The position numbers and the translations under genes are program-made. From an uncultured Lactobacillus sp. (GTDB taxonomy: Bacteria; Bacillota; Bacilli; Lactobacillales; Lactobacillaceae), in the NCBI RefSeq assembly GCF_902491705.1, contig NZ_CABUIW010000023.1, positions 1 to 31,361 of the forward strand: a stretch of 31,361 nucleotides of DNA. Reading direction: 5' to 3'. Shown in pieces: positions 1 through 7,716 of this stretch (positions are counted from its first letter, which is position 1; every line of letters begins with the position of its first letter). The notes under the pieces were generated by a model. The model did no database searches, was not told the origin of the DNA, and saw only the letters and a program-made list of their open reading frames with translations.

Positions 1-117
1 GCTCAAGCTATAGAGGAATATATCAAATACTATAACGAAGAAAGGATAAAGAGCAGATTAAAAGGCTTAACTCCGAAAGAATATCGGAATCAAGCCTCTA
101 TTAATCCTATGTTTTAA
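1..117 (+). CDS. IS3-family transposase OrfB, C-terminal fragment
   Basis: The open frame runs from the first base to TAA at 115-117. It ends with the pattern YIKYYNEERIKSRLKGLTP followed by EYR, the usual C-terminus of the DDE (rve) integrase domain in IS3/IS150-type OrfB proteins. In full-length enzymes the last catalytic Glu lies upstream of this segment, so no catalytic residue is visible here. The 5' part lies outside the window, so it cannot be said whether the gene is intact. Confidence 0.85.
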   Translation, partial: AQAIEEYIKYYNEERIKSRLKGLTPKEYRNQASINPMF

Positions 118-144
118 AATGTCTACTTTTTAGGTCCCACTTCA
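1..144 (+). mobile_element. 3' end of an IS3-family insertion sequence
   Basis: The element is cut by the window start. It consists of the last 39 codons of a transposase (1-117) and a right terminal repeat ending at about 144. Read inward from 144 the repeat begins TGAAGTGGGACCTAAAAAG. It matches the element that starts at 31296 at 21 of 25 positions, so both belong to the same or closely related IS. The outer end was placed by that match. Target-site duplications cannot be checked because the other end lies outside the window. Confidence 0.85.
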
Positions 145-172
145 AGCACTATTTCGGCATAGTGCTTTTTTT
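145..172 (+). terminator. Rho-independent terminator just outside the IS
   Basis: Perfect 8-bp stem AGCACTAT/ATAGTGCT with a TTCGGC loop, followed by seven T residues. It abuts the IS end. It probably belonged to the gene interrupted or flanked by the IS and now insulates the permease gene from transposase transcription. Confidence 0.8.
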
Positions 173-176
173 GCCC

Positions 177-205
177 TTCAAAAAATTAAAAATATCATGT
201 AAAAT
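177..205 (+). promoter_or_regulatory. Candidate sigma-A promoter of the permease gene
   Basis: TTCAAA at 177-182 and TAAAAT at 200-205 are separated by 17 bp, with TG directly before the -10 box. It lies about 25 bp upstream of the AGGGG ribosome binding site. Called from sequence only. Confidence 0.45.
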
Positions 206-231
206 TAATCTATCTTTATAAATAGGGGTAG

Positions 232-1623
232 ATGCCATTGAAATTTCACATATTTAGAAAACAAAGCGTTCAAAACTACTTAGGAAAAGATATTCGATTT
301 TCTAAAACTATGAACGCCCTCGACTTAATGTCGCTTGGTGTCGGTGCGGTTATCGGAACTGGTATTTTTATTTTACCAGGTACAGTTGCTGCGACAACGG
401 CTGGGCCCGGTGTCAGTTTATCATTTATGGTAGCCGCAATAGTCTGTGCGCTAGCTGGAATGTGTTATGCGGAGTTTGCTTCTGCAATTCCAGTTGCCGG
501 AAGTGCTTATTCATACGGTAATATCGTTTATGGTGAATTTACCGGTTGGATCATTGGCTGGGCTTTAATTTTGGAATACATGCTATCCGTTGCTACTGTT
601 GCAGCAGGCTGGTCATCGTATTTTAGTTCATTTATTAGCCCATTTGGTTTAAAAATACCTAAAGCTGTTTCAGGGCCAATGAATTTATCACATGGAGTTT
701 ACTTTGACCTAGTTTCAGTTTTGGTAATCTTGATTATCAGTATCTTATTATCACGAGGGATGAAGAACTCCATTAAGATTAATGTCGTTGCCGTATTCAT
801 TAAAATTGCGATTATTTTGATCTTTATTTTCGTAGGGATGCAATTCATCAAGCCAAGCAATTACCATCCATTTTTACCATATCATGCTTCCGGCGTAATC
901 AAAGGAGCAACTACCGTCTTCTTTGCTTTCCTCGGCTTTGATGTTGTTTCTTCATCAGCAGCTGAGGTTAAAAATCCTAAGAAAAACATGCCGCTTGGTA
1001 TTATCGGTACTTTAGCTATTGCAGCTTTGCTTTACTTCGGTGTTTCTATTGTGTTAACAGGTATGGTTAACTACACCAAGTTAGACGTTTCTAACCCTGT
1101 TGCCTTTGCATTGCAATATGTCCATCAAGATTGGGTTGCTGAATTATTATCCTTTGGTGCAATGCTTGGCATGGCAACCATGATGCTCACGATGATCTAC
1201 TCAAGTTCTCGTTTAATCTACGCTATGGCTAGAGACGGACTTTTACCAGCAAGTTTTAGCAAACTGGATAAAAAACACAATTCTCCTCAAAATGCCTTAG
1301 TTATGGTAACAATCATTATTGCATTAGGAGCAGCATTCTTCTCAGTAGATCAATTAGCCAACTTAGTTAACTTTGGTACTTTATTCGCATTTACTTTAGT
1401 TTCATTTGGTATTTTGAAATTAAGAAAAAGAACCGACATCGTTAATGACGGCTTCAAAGTTCCTGGTTACCCATACTTACCAATTATTTCTGGCTTAATT
1501 TGTATCTTTATGATGTGTCATTTAAGCTCAGAAGTTTACCTAATGGCAGCAATTTGGTTAATTATCGGAACGATCATCTACTTTGTTTATGGCTACCATC
1601 ATAGTCAACTTGAACATGACTAA
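232..1623 (+). CDS. APC-superfamily amino-acid permease
   Basis: A 463-aa polytopic membrane protein of the amino acid-polyamine-organocation superfamily, resembling the YfnA/YhdG or cationic amino acid transporter branch. The diagnostic first helix with the unwound substrate-binding segment is visible (GVGAVIGTGIFILPG, around residues 37-51), followed by the conserved AGPG and PVAGSAYSY segments and about 12 hydrophobic helices ending near the C-terminus. It should import amino acids by proton symport or exchange across the cytoplasmic membrane. The substrate cannot be told from sequence. The start ATG follows AGGGG by 5 nt. It is monocistronic, with a candidate promoter at 177-205 and a terminator directly after the stop. 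Confidence 0.88.
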   Translation: MPLKFHIFRKQSVQNYLGKDIRFSKTMNALDLMSLGVGAVIGTGIFILPGTVAATTAGPGVSLSFMVAAIVCALAGMCYAEFASAIPVAGSAYSYGNIVYGEFTGWIIGWALILEYMLSVATVAAGWSSYFSSFISPFGLKIPKAVSGPMNLSHGVYFDLVSVLVILIISILLSRGMKNSIKINVVAVFIKIAIILIFIFVGMQFIKPSNYHPFLPYHASGVIKGATTVFFAFLGFDVVSSSAAEVKNPKKNMPLGIIGTLAIAALLYFGVSIVLTGMVNYTKLDVSNPVAFALQYVHQDWVAELLSFGAMLGMATMMLTMIYSSSRLIYAMARDGLLPASFSKLDKKHNSPQNALVMVTIIIALGAAFFSVDQLANLVNFGTLFAFTLVSFGILKLRKRTDIVNDGFKVPGYPYLPIISGLICIFMMCHLSSEVYLMAAIWLIIGTIIYFVYGYHHSQLEHD

Positions 1624-1626
1624 AAC

Positions 1627-1658
1627 AAAAAGCGCGGTTTAAACCGCGCTTTTTTTGT
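1627..1658. terminator. Bidirectional terminator between permease and dehydrogenase genes
   Basis: A perfect palindrome, AGCGCGGTTT/AAACCGCGCT (1631-1650), is flanked by A-rich sequence on the left and a T-run on the right. It can terminate the permease gene on plus and the 2-hydroxyacid dehydrogenase operon on minus. Confidence 0.9.
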
Positions 1659-1662
1659 ACTC

Positions 1663-2628
1663 TTAATTAATTTGATTGATTGCTTTGCCGTCTTTAAAGA
1701 ATGACAAGACATTTTCAGCAGCTTCTTTAGATAAGTTGTATCTAGCAATATGTGTAGCTGAGCCAACGTGAGGCGTCATAATCACATTATCCATATCTAC
1801 TAATTCTTGTCTTGGATGAGGTTCATTTTCAAAGACATCTAAGGCAGCACCTGCGATTTCACCATTCTTCAATGCATCAATTAAAGCATAGCTATCAACC
1901 AATGAACCACGAGCTACATTGATTAAAAATGCAGTCTCTTTCATTTTCTTGAATACATCTGCATTAATAATGTGGTAAGTCTCATCAGTTGCTGGTGCAT
2001 GCAATGATAAGAAGTCAGCTTCCTTTACTAAAGTATCAAAGTCAACATACTTTGCATCAAGCTCTTCTTCTAACTTTTTATCAAGTTCATGGCGATTGTG
2101 ATAAATAATTTTCATCCCTAAAGCTTTGGCAAAACGTGCTACTTGTTGACCAATTCTACCCATACCTAAAATACCTAAAGTCTTACCTTCGATTGTGTAG
2201 CCTTGGTTATCATATTCGTCTGCATTTAAAAATATACCCTCACGCAAAGCATGATCATAATAGCGCAAACGACGAGCTGAAGCCATAATCATCGTTAAAG
2301 TCAATTCAGCAGTTGGACGCAATACACTCTTAGGACAATTTGAAACAACAATGCCCTTTTCTTTAGCGTATTCAATATCGACATGGTCATAACCCACGCC
2401 ATAAGTAGAAATCATCTTTAAGTTTTTAGCAGCATCAATCATTTCCTTATCAAAAACCATTTTTGCTGCAATGACGCCATCATATTCTGCAATATGATCC
2501 AGTGTCCATTGACGATCATCTGCTAAGCGATGTCCTTTTGGTCCAACTGTAACATCGCATTCCTTCTTTAAATCAGTAAGCGCATCTTCTCTTAATCCAC
2601 CCAAAATTAAAATCTTTGCTTTACTCAT
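1663..2628 (-). CDS. D-isomer specific 2-hydroxyacid dehydrogenase
   Basis: A 321-aa NAD(P)-dependent 2-hydroxyacid dehydrogenase that should interconvert a 2-oxoacid and a D-2-hydroxyacid in the cytosol. The Rossmann motif GILGMGRIGQQVA is in the middle. The catalytic triad is visible as Arg in INVARGSLVD, Glu in FENEPHP and His in TPHVGSAT. Its sequence looks closer to the glyoxylate/hydroxypyruvate reductase and phosphoglycerate dehydrogenase-like group than to D-lactate dehydrogenase LdhD, but the substrate is not resolved. It lacks the C-terminal ACT domain of serine-pathway SerA. The ATG is preceded by AAGAGG. It lies 17 bp downstream of the Cof-type phosphatase gene, so the two are likely co-transcribed. 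Confidence 0.87.
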   Translation of the reverse strand: MSKAKILILGGLREDALTDLKKECDVTVGPKGHRLADDRQWTLDHIAEYDGVIAAKMVFDKEMIDAAKNLKMISTYGVGYDHVDIEYAKEKGIVVSNCPKSVLRPTAELTLTMIMASARRLRYYDHALREGIFLNADEYDNQGYTIEGKTLGILGMGRIGQQVARFAKALGMKIIYHNRHELDKKLEEELDAKYVDFDTLVKEADFLSLHAPATDETYHIINADVFKKMKETAFLINVARGSLVDSYALIDALKNGEIAGAALDVFENEPHPRQELVDMDNVIMTPHVGSATHIARYNLSKEAAENVLSFFKDGKAINQIN

Positions 2629-2645
2629 CTCAAAGCCTCTTATCT

Positions 2646-3455
2646 TTATAAAATTTTGCTTATTGCAACTGCTACACCATCATGATCACAATCTGTAGTA
2701 ATTTCATCCGCATGCTTTTTAGTATAGTCCACTGCATTGCCCATAGCTACACCTAATCCAGCATATTTTAACATTGGCATATCATTTGCTTGATCGCCTA
2801 AAGCCATTACGTTTTCAGCTTTTACGCCTAAATAGTCGCATAATCGCTTGAGTCCAGTACCTTTATCAACGCCGGCGGCTGTTGCTTCATAATAGAAAGG
2901 TTCAGTTTTTGAAAAAACTACTCGATCTTTCATTTGATCAAAAAGTGGATCAGTGATCTTACTATCCAAATAGTCTGGATCATCAATATACATGCATTTA
3001 ATAATTGGAATATTTTTCATTTCTTCCTGAGTTCGATATGAAACTTCCAATTTTACTACACGAGAATTGTAAATCGTGTAGTGACCTAAATCTCGGTTAG
3101 CAGTATAAATTCGATCTAGGCTTACGCTATGGAAATGCAAGTTCAACTTACGTGCAATTGTTTCTAGATCAACATAGTCTTCATATTTTAAGCCCTGTTT
3201 AAAAATTACTTGGCCACTAGTTGATTCAACAACTGCCCCGTTAAAGCTAACTACATATTCATTATCTTGATTATTCAGACCTAACTCATCTAAATAACGC
3301 TGTGCACCAGATAATGGTCTTCCAGTACAAATTACAATTTGTTTTCCTTGTGCTTTAGCATCTAATACCGTTTTTTTTACAGCAGGGGTTATTTCTTTTT
3401 TAGAGTTTACTAACGTACCATCAATATCAATGGCGATTAAATCTATCTTCTTCAT
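2646..3455 (-). CDS. Cof-type HAD hydrolase (sugar-phosphate phosphatase)
   Basis: A 269-aa cytosolic phosphatase of the Cof (IIB) subfamily of haloacid dehalogenase-like enzymes. Motif I is IDIDGTL near the N-terminus (nucleophile and acid/base Asp), motif II is ICTGR, the motif III Lys is in DKGTG, and motif IV is GDQANDMPML. The cap domain lies in the middle third, as expected for this subfamily. Such enzymes dephosphorylate sugar phosphates or flavin/PLP-type phosphates, and the substrate here is unknown. The ATG is preceded by AAGGAAAA. The position between an oxidoreductase and a dehydrogenase gene suggests a general metabolite-repair or housecleaning set, but that is inference. Confidence 0.88.
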   Translation of the reverse strand: MKKIDLIAIDIDGTLVNSKKEITPAVKKTVLDAKAQGKQIVICTGRPLSGAQRYLDELGLNNQDNEYVVSFNGAVVESTSGQVIFKQGLKYEDYVDLETIARKLNLHFHSVSLDRIYTANRDLGHYTIYNSRVVKLEVSYRTQEEMKNIPIIKCMYIDDPDYLDSKITDPLFDQMKDRVVFSKTEPFYYEATAAGVDKGTGLKRLCDYLGVKAENVMALGDQANDMPMLKYAGLGVAMGNAVDYTKKHADEITTDCDHDGVAVAISKIL

Positions 3456-3470
3456 TTTTCCTTAAAACAA

Positions 3471-3496
3471 ATAAAGCATCGCCTTCTAAGCGATGC
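3471..3496 (-). terminator. Weak terminator or attenuator after the aldo/keto reductase gene
   Basis: A perfect 7-bp stem, GCATCGC/GCGATGC, with a 7-nt loop. On the minus strand it is followed by TTTATTTGTTTT. It sits in the 44-bp gap between the reductase stop and the ribosome binding site of the phosphatase gene, so it may partly separate the two expression units. Confidence 0.55.
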
Positions 3497-3499
3497 ATC

Positions 3500-4336
3500 T
3501 TAAACAGACATAGCTTGATTATTTTCTTTCAACTTAACCAATTCGGCCATATCTTCTTCACTGATTTCAAAATCAATATTCAAATTTTCTTTCATTTCGC
3601 TGACATTATCACTCTTTGGCAAAACGATACAGCCCAATTGCAAGTCAAAGGCAAGCATCAATTGCGCAGCACTAACACCATACTTTTTAGCATATTCGTT
3701 GATCTTGCGGTCTTTAAGTAGTCGCCCATGAGCAAGTGGTGAATAAGCTTCAATTTGAATACCCAATTTTTCACAGTAATTCATTAAATCTGTTGGCACA
3801 TGTCCTATATGAACTTCGATTTGGTTAACAGCTGGCTTAATTGTTCCATTATCAACAATGTTAGCCACGTCTTCCTCTAAGAAATTAGATACACCAATTG
3901 ATCTAACCTTACCAGCTTTTACTGCCTCTTCCATTGCCCGCCAGTTTTCAAGATTACCTTCAAAGTGACGGTCATTAGTTCTGTTTACTTCGATCCAAGG
4001 CTGTGGTGAGTGAATCAAAAGCATATCAATATATTCCAAACTGAAACGATCTAAGGCTTCATCAATCGCCTTTTTAGTGCCTTCATAATCCTTAACGGCA
4101 GTTGGTAATTTAGTCGTTAAGTATATATCACTACGTTCAACATCGGAATTCCAAATTCCCTTACCTACGCCGTTTTCATTACCATAGTCCCTAGCGGTAT
4201 CGAAAGCGCGATAGCCAACGCTAATTGCCTGACGTACTACTTTTTTTACATCATCATTATTGATTAGCCAAGTACCCAATTGTATCTGAGGAATCTTTAT
4301 CCCATTGTTAAGCGTTAAAGTTTTATCAGAGTACAT
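3500..4336 (-). CDS. Aldo/keto reductase
   Basis: A 278-aa NADPH-dependent aldo/keto reductase of the 2,5-diketo-D-gluconate reductase-like group. The catalytic tetrad is visible: Asp and Tyr in FDTARDYGNE, Lys in LTTKLP and His in LLIHSPQPW. The NADPH-binding region near the C-terminus contains VLPKSDN. It should reduce aldehydes or ketones in the cytosol, and its physiological substrate is not apparent. The ATG at 4336 has AGAGGTG upstream. It is the first gene of a three-gene minus-strand group, and a hairpin separates it from the next gene. Confidence 0.88.
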   Translation of the reverse strand: MYSDKTLTLNNGIKIPQIQLGTWLINNDDVKKVVRQAISVGYRAFDTARDYGNENGVGKGIWNSDVERSDIYLTTKLPTAVKDYEGTKKAIDEALDRFSLEYIDMLLIHSPQPWIEVNRTNDRHFEGNLENWRAMEEAVKAGKVRSIGVSNFLEEDVANIVDNGTIKPAVNQIEVHIGHVPTDLMNYCEKLGIQIEAYSPLAHGRLLKDRKINEYAKKYGVSAAQLMLAFDLQLGCIVLPKSDNVSEMKENLNIDFEISEEDMAELVKLKENNQAMSV

Positions 4337-4816
4337 ACTCTACACCTCTATATTTTTATCTAATATGTCTCTGCTATTTTCTTAATCCCTATATGTGCAT
4401 AGCTAATAAAAAGATTCGTTATTTTTGTAATCTAATGTATTGAACTTGCTGTGAATAGCATACACCAAATATTATTCAAATCCTATACATATACTTGAAA
4501 TTTTTATTATTTATCAAACTTTTTTATTTTTAAATAGCAGAGCAAAAGTGCAATAGCATGGGCTTTAAGAACATTTTTTAATAAATTAGTAACATTCTCT
4601 TAGTCTATACAAATTGCTAAAAGGGTTGATTAAATAAACTATCAACTCTTTCTCTTCAGTCTCTTAATTCCCACAACTTATAATACTAGTTTTCTGTATT
4701 AAAACAAGCTTATTATTTATAGTATTTATAAATATTGTTATTTTTATAGCTATATTTCCTATATTTACGGCAAATAGCTAGCTTATATTGGTTATATTAC
4801 AAAAGTGTTACATCGC
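4337..4816. other. 480-bp AT-rich intergenic region without a recognisable gene
   Basis: The region lies between the 3' end of coaBC and the 5' end of the aldo/keto reductase gene, both on minus. I see no supported coding sequence or RNA family. One 11-bp stem with a single G-U pair (4620-4630 with 4641-4651, core GTTGAT/ATCAAC) is followed on minus by TTTTAGC and may be a weak coaBC terminator. The part next to 4336 should carry the reductase promoter, but no convincing -35/-10 pair stands out. Confidence 0.5.
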
Positions 4817-6013
4817 TTATTTTTGCATTATACTATTCACGTATATCAATAATTTGCTAGCTATTTCTTTTTTACTCATTTCGGGCCATTCATCTATGGT
4901 TCCATCTTGCTTAAGAATAGTAACTTTATCTTTTTCACTGCCAAAAACATTTTTTGAAACATCATTAGCCACGATTAGATCAGCACCTTTTTCATGCAGT
5001 TTCTTTTCCGCATTTTTTAGTAAGTCATTTGTTTCTGCCGCAAAACCTACTACTACCTGATCTGCTTTCTTTTGCTTAACTACTTCACGCAAAATATCTT
5101 TTGTCTTAACCAAAGTTAGTTGCAAAGTGTCCTGATCTGCCTGCTTTTTTAATTTGTGGTCAGCTACTTTTTCCATTCGCCAATCAGCTACCGCAGCGGC
5201 CATAATTAAAACATCGCTTTGAACAAATTCTTGTTTAACCGCTTTTAACATATCTTCACTACTTGGCGTGTGAATTAATTCAATATTTTTGTCTTGTGGC
5301 AATTCAGTTGTGACGTTACCATAGATCAATTTAACTTTAGCGCCTAAATTAGCTGCTGCTTGTGCAATGGCAATGCCCATTTTGCCACTGGAACGATTAC
5401 CAATAAAACGAACTGGATCAATCGCTTCTTGTGTACCACCTGCTGTGACCAAAATTGTTTTGCTTTTTAAGATTTTCTCTTTATTTAAAAAGTTTTCTAC
5501 CCAAGCGGAAATTTGATCAGGTTCTGGCATTCTGCCTTTAGCTGCATAGCCTTCTGCCAGCATCCCCACAACCGGCTCCATAATTTGTACCTGATTTTCT
5601 TTTAAAAATTGCAAATTACGTTGAGTAGCTGGATTATCCCACATTTGATCATTCATAGCAGGCACAATCAATTTAGGCGCACTAGTTGCCAAGATTGTCG
5701 TACTTGCAGCATCATCAGCAATGCCATTTGCCATTTTAGCAATAAAATTAGCCGTAGCTGGAACAATTAACGCAAGGTCTGTCCAACGAGCCAAATGAAC
5801 GTGTGGTACGCTAGCCTCATTTTCCTTATTCCATAAATCATCTAATACTGGATATTTAGTCAATGCAGCCAATGTGTTAGAAGTAACGAAATTTTCTGCA
5901 TTTTTAGTCATGATTACTCGCACTTCATGACCTGCTTTTTCAAGATTTCGTACGACTTGGACAGCTTTATACATAGCAATGCCGCCTGTCATATAAACTG
6001 CTACTTTTACCAT
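4817..6013 (-). CDS. coaBC: Bifunctional CoaBC (phosphopantothenoylcysteine synthetase/decarboxylase)
   Basis: A 398-aa two-domain enzyme of coenzyme A synthesis. The N-terminal CoaC flavoprotein domain (about 1-185) decarboxylates 4'-phosphopantothenoylcysteine. The C-terminal CoaB domain (about 186-398) makes that compound from 4'-phosphopantothenate, CTP and cysteine. Visible CoaC elements are VYMTGGIAMYK, HLARWTDL with the His, PATANF and PAMNDQMW. CoaB elements are TAGGT, IGNRSSGKMG and HKLKK. In the substrate clamp, where many CoaC proteins have ACG, this one reads LAEGYAAKGRM, so the usual Cys appears to be Glu. The frame extends to 6172, but the start at 6013 is chosen because MVKVAVYMTGG is the family N-terminus, GAGGGAAG lies upstream and the longer form would overlap the divergent lipoprotein gene. 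Confidence 0.92.
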   Translation of the reverse strand: MVKVAVYMTGGIAMYKAVQVVRNLEKAGHEVRVIMTKNAENFVTSNTLAALTKYPVLDDLWNKENEASVPHVHLARWTDLALIVPATANFIAKMANGIADDAASTTILATSAPKLIVPAMNDQMWDNPATQRNLQFLKENQVQIMEPVVGMLAEGYAAKGRMPEPDQISAWVENFLNKEKILKSKTILVTAGGTQEAIDPVRFIGNRSSGKMGIAIAQAAANLGAKVKLIYGNVTTELPQDKNIELIHTPSSEDMLKAVKQEFVQSDVLIMAAAVADWRMEKVADHKLKKQADQDTLQLTLVKTKDILREVVKQKKADQVVVGFAAETNDLLKNAEKKLHEKGADLIVANDVSKNVFGSEKDKVTILKQDGTIDEWPEMSKKEIASKLLIYVNSIMQK

Positions 6014-6110
6014 TCTTTCTTCCCTCTTCTTAAGCAATTTTATTTTTATTTTATCATTATTGCTAAAAATAGTAGAATGAACAGTAAGGGATATATTTTT
6101 GGAGGATAAC

Positions 6111-6368
6111 GTGAAACTTATATTGAAATTAATAATGGGCTTTCTATGTTTGGCCTCACTTTCTGGCTGCACTAATCAAACACAATCAAAACCAGCTAAA
6201 CCGAAAATAACGACAGTTAAAGTAATCAATCAGCCGGTTTCTTTAAAAAAGCCAAAACAGGTTAAACCACCTACTAGACCTTTGCCCTTAATCTTTTGGC
6301 AAAAGCAGATTCATGAAAAGAAAGCAATTTATACCAATTCAAACGACATTTTAAAAGATAATTCTTAG
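6111..6368 (+). CDS. Small predicted lipoprotein
   Basis: An 85-aa predicted lipoprotein. A hydrophobic signal (KLILKLIMGFLCLASL) ends in a lipobox LSGC near residue 21, so the mature protein would be lipid-anchored on the outer face of the membrane. The rest is short, basic and proline-rich (KPKQVKPPTRPLP) with no recognised domain. The start is GTG at 6111, preceded by GGAGG at 6101-6105. An in-frame TTG at 6099 would overlap that Shine-Dalgarno sequence and is not favoured. It is transcribed divergently from coaBC and followed at once by a terminator, so it is a single-gene unit. Function unknown. Confidence 0.7.
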   Translation: MKLILKLIMGFLCLASLSGCTNQTQSKPAKPKITTVKVINQPVSLKKPKQVKPPTRPLPLIFWQKQIHEKKAIYTNSNDILKDNS

Positions 6369-6396
6369 AGAAGTGACAATTAGTCATTTCTTTTTT
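6369..6396 (+). terminator. Terminator of the small lipoprotein gene
   Basis: AGAAGTGAC and GTCATTTCT form a 9-bp stem with one G-U pair and an AATTA loop, followed by six T residues. It starts directly after the TAG stop. Confidence 0.8.
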
Positions 6397-6472
6397 ATTG
6401 TATATAAACAGGTTGTCAACAGCTATTCAGTACTTTAGAATTTATAGTAATACAGAAAGGACTTTTAATTAT

Positions 6473-7657
6473 ATGCCAAATTTATCCAGTGATTTAAAAT
6501 CAATTATCAATACTAATCTTAGTAATTTATCCGCTTCAAAAATTCGTGCATTTGATCAAAAAGTTTCAGGTATTCCTGGTATTATCAAGCTAACTATCGG
6601 TGAGCCTGATCTTGCTACACCAGATCACATTAAAAAAGCAGCGATTCGTGACATTAACGATGACGACTCACACTACGCGCCACAAGCTGGTAAGCCACAA
6701 TTACTTAATGCTATCAGCAACTATCTTGATCGTTCTATCGGCGTTCACTATGATCCTAAAGATGAAATCTGTGTTACTGTTGGTGCAACTGGTGCTTTAA
6801 ACGATGTGTTTATGACTTTGCTCAATCCTGGAGATAAGATTATTGTTCCAACTCCAGTTTGGGCTTTGTATTTCCAATTAATCAAAATGACAGGTGCAAC
6901 TCCTATCCAAGTTGATACTAAAAAAGATGGTTTCATTCTAACACCTGAACACTTACGTCACGTTTTAAATGGCCGTGGTAAGGGTGCAAAAGCTATTATT
7001 TTAACTGATCCATCTAACCCTACTGGTCGTGTTTACGCTAAAGAAACTTTAAAGGGGTTAGCTGAAGTAATTAAAGAATACAAGATCTACTCAATTACTG
7101 ATGAAATTTACGCTGAACTTGTTTATGGCAATGCAGAACACCATTCATTATCAGAATATATTCCAGACCGCAACATTTTAATTTCTGGTTTATCTAAAGC
7201 ATATGCCATGACTGGTTGGCGTTTAGGTTATATTGCTGCTCCTAAGCAAATTATGCAAAGCATCCAAAAAGTAAATGCATTTTTGGTAACCTCAGTTACT
7301 GACAACGTTCAAATGGCTGCTGTCGAAGCATTAAATAATGGTCAAAATGATCCAGCTGAAGCAAGAAAGATTTACGAAAAGCGTCTACAGTTCATGCAAA
7401 AAGGCTTGGAAAAGCTAGGCTTTGAAATGGCTACTCCACAAGGTGCCTTTTATATTTTCACTAAGATTCCTGAAAAATATGGCACTGATGATGAACAATT
7501 TGCTTTCGAACTAGCACAAAAAGCTAAAGTTGGTGTAACTCCAGGTCGCTACTTTGGTAAAGGCGGTGAAGGATACGTAAGACTTTCTTATGCATCTTCA
7601 ACTGAACAACTAGAAGAATCTTTAAAGCGAATTACTGATTTCGTTAACAATTTATAA
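6473..7657 (+). CDS. Class I/II PLP aminotransferase
   Basis: A 394-aa fold-type I aminotransferase. The PLP lysine is in ISGLSKAYAMTGWRLGY. Other cofactor-contact motifs are DPSNPTGRVY and ITDEIYAELVY, and YVRLSYASS near the C-terminus contains the carboxylate-binding Arg. It looks like the PatA/aspartate aminotransferase-like group, so N-acetyl-LL-diaminopimelate aminotransferase (lysine and peptidoglycan precursor) or aspartate transamination are both possible. The frame opens at 6398 with TTG, but ATG at 6473 is chosen because GAAAGGA precedes it at good spacing and the family N-terminus fits. No T-box or other leader is seen in the short upstream region. A strong terminator follows. Confidence 0.85.
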   Translation: MPNLSSDLKSIINTNLSNLSASKIRAFDQKVSGIPGIIKLTIGEPDLATPDHIKKAAIRDINDDDSHYAPQAGKPQLLNAISNYLDRSIGVHYDPKDEICVTVGATGALNDVFMTLLNPGDKIIVPTPVWALYFQLIKMTGATPIQVDTKKDGFILTPEHLRHVLNGRGKGAKAIILTDPSNPTGRVYAKETLKGLAEVIKEYKIYSITDEIYAELVYGNAEHHSLSEYIPDRNILISGLSKAYAMTGWRLGYIAAPKQIMQSIQKVNAFLVTSVTDNVQMAAVEALNNGQNDPAEARKIYEKRLQFMQKGLEKLGFEMATPQGAFYIFTKIPEKYGTDDEQFAFELAQKAKVGVTPGRYFGKGGEGYVRLSYASSTEQLEESLKRITDFVNNL

Positions 7658-7669
7658 AACAAGATATAA

Positions 7670-7701
7670 AAAATAGGCTTCCTTTCGGAAGTCTATTTTT
7701 T
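7670..7701. terminator. Bidirectional terminator between aminotransferase and aspS
   Basis: A 13-bp stem (AAAATAGGCTTCC/GGAAGTCTATTTT, one G-U pair) with a TTTC loop and flanking A/T tracts serves the convergent aminotransferase and hisS-aspS units. Confidence 0.88.
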
Positions 7702-7716
7702 ATGCTTTATTCTTAA

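Noticed and set aside
4788..5060. Plus-strand ORF over the coaBC 3' end
   Set aside because: It is antisense to the CoaB domain and its composition follows the coding gene.
6014..6172. Upstream extension of coaBC by 53 residues
   Set aside because: It overlaps the divergent lipoprotein gene and its promoter region, has no family match, and a ribosome binding site fits the start at 6013.
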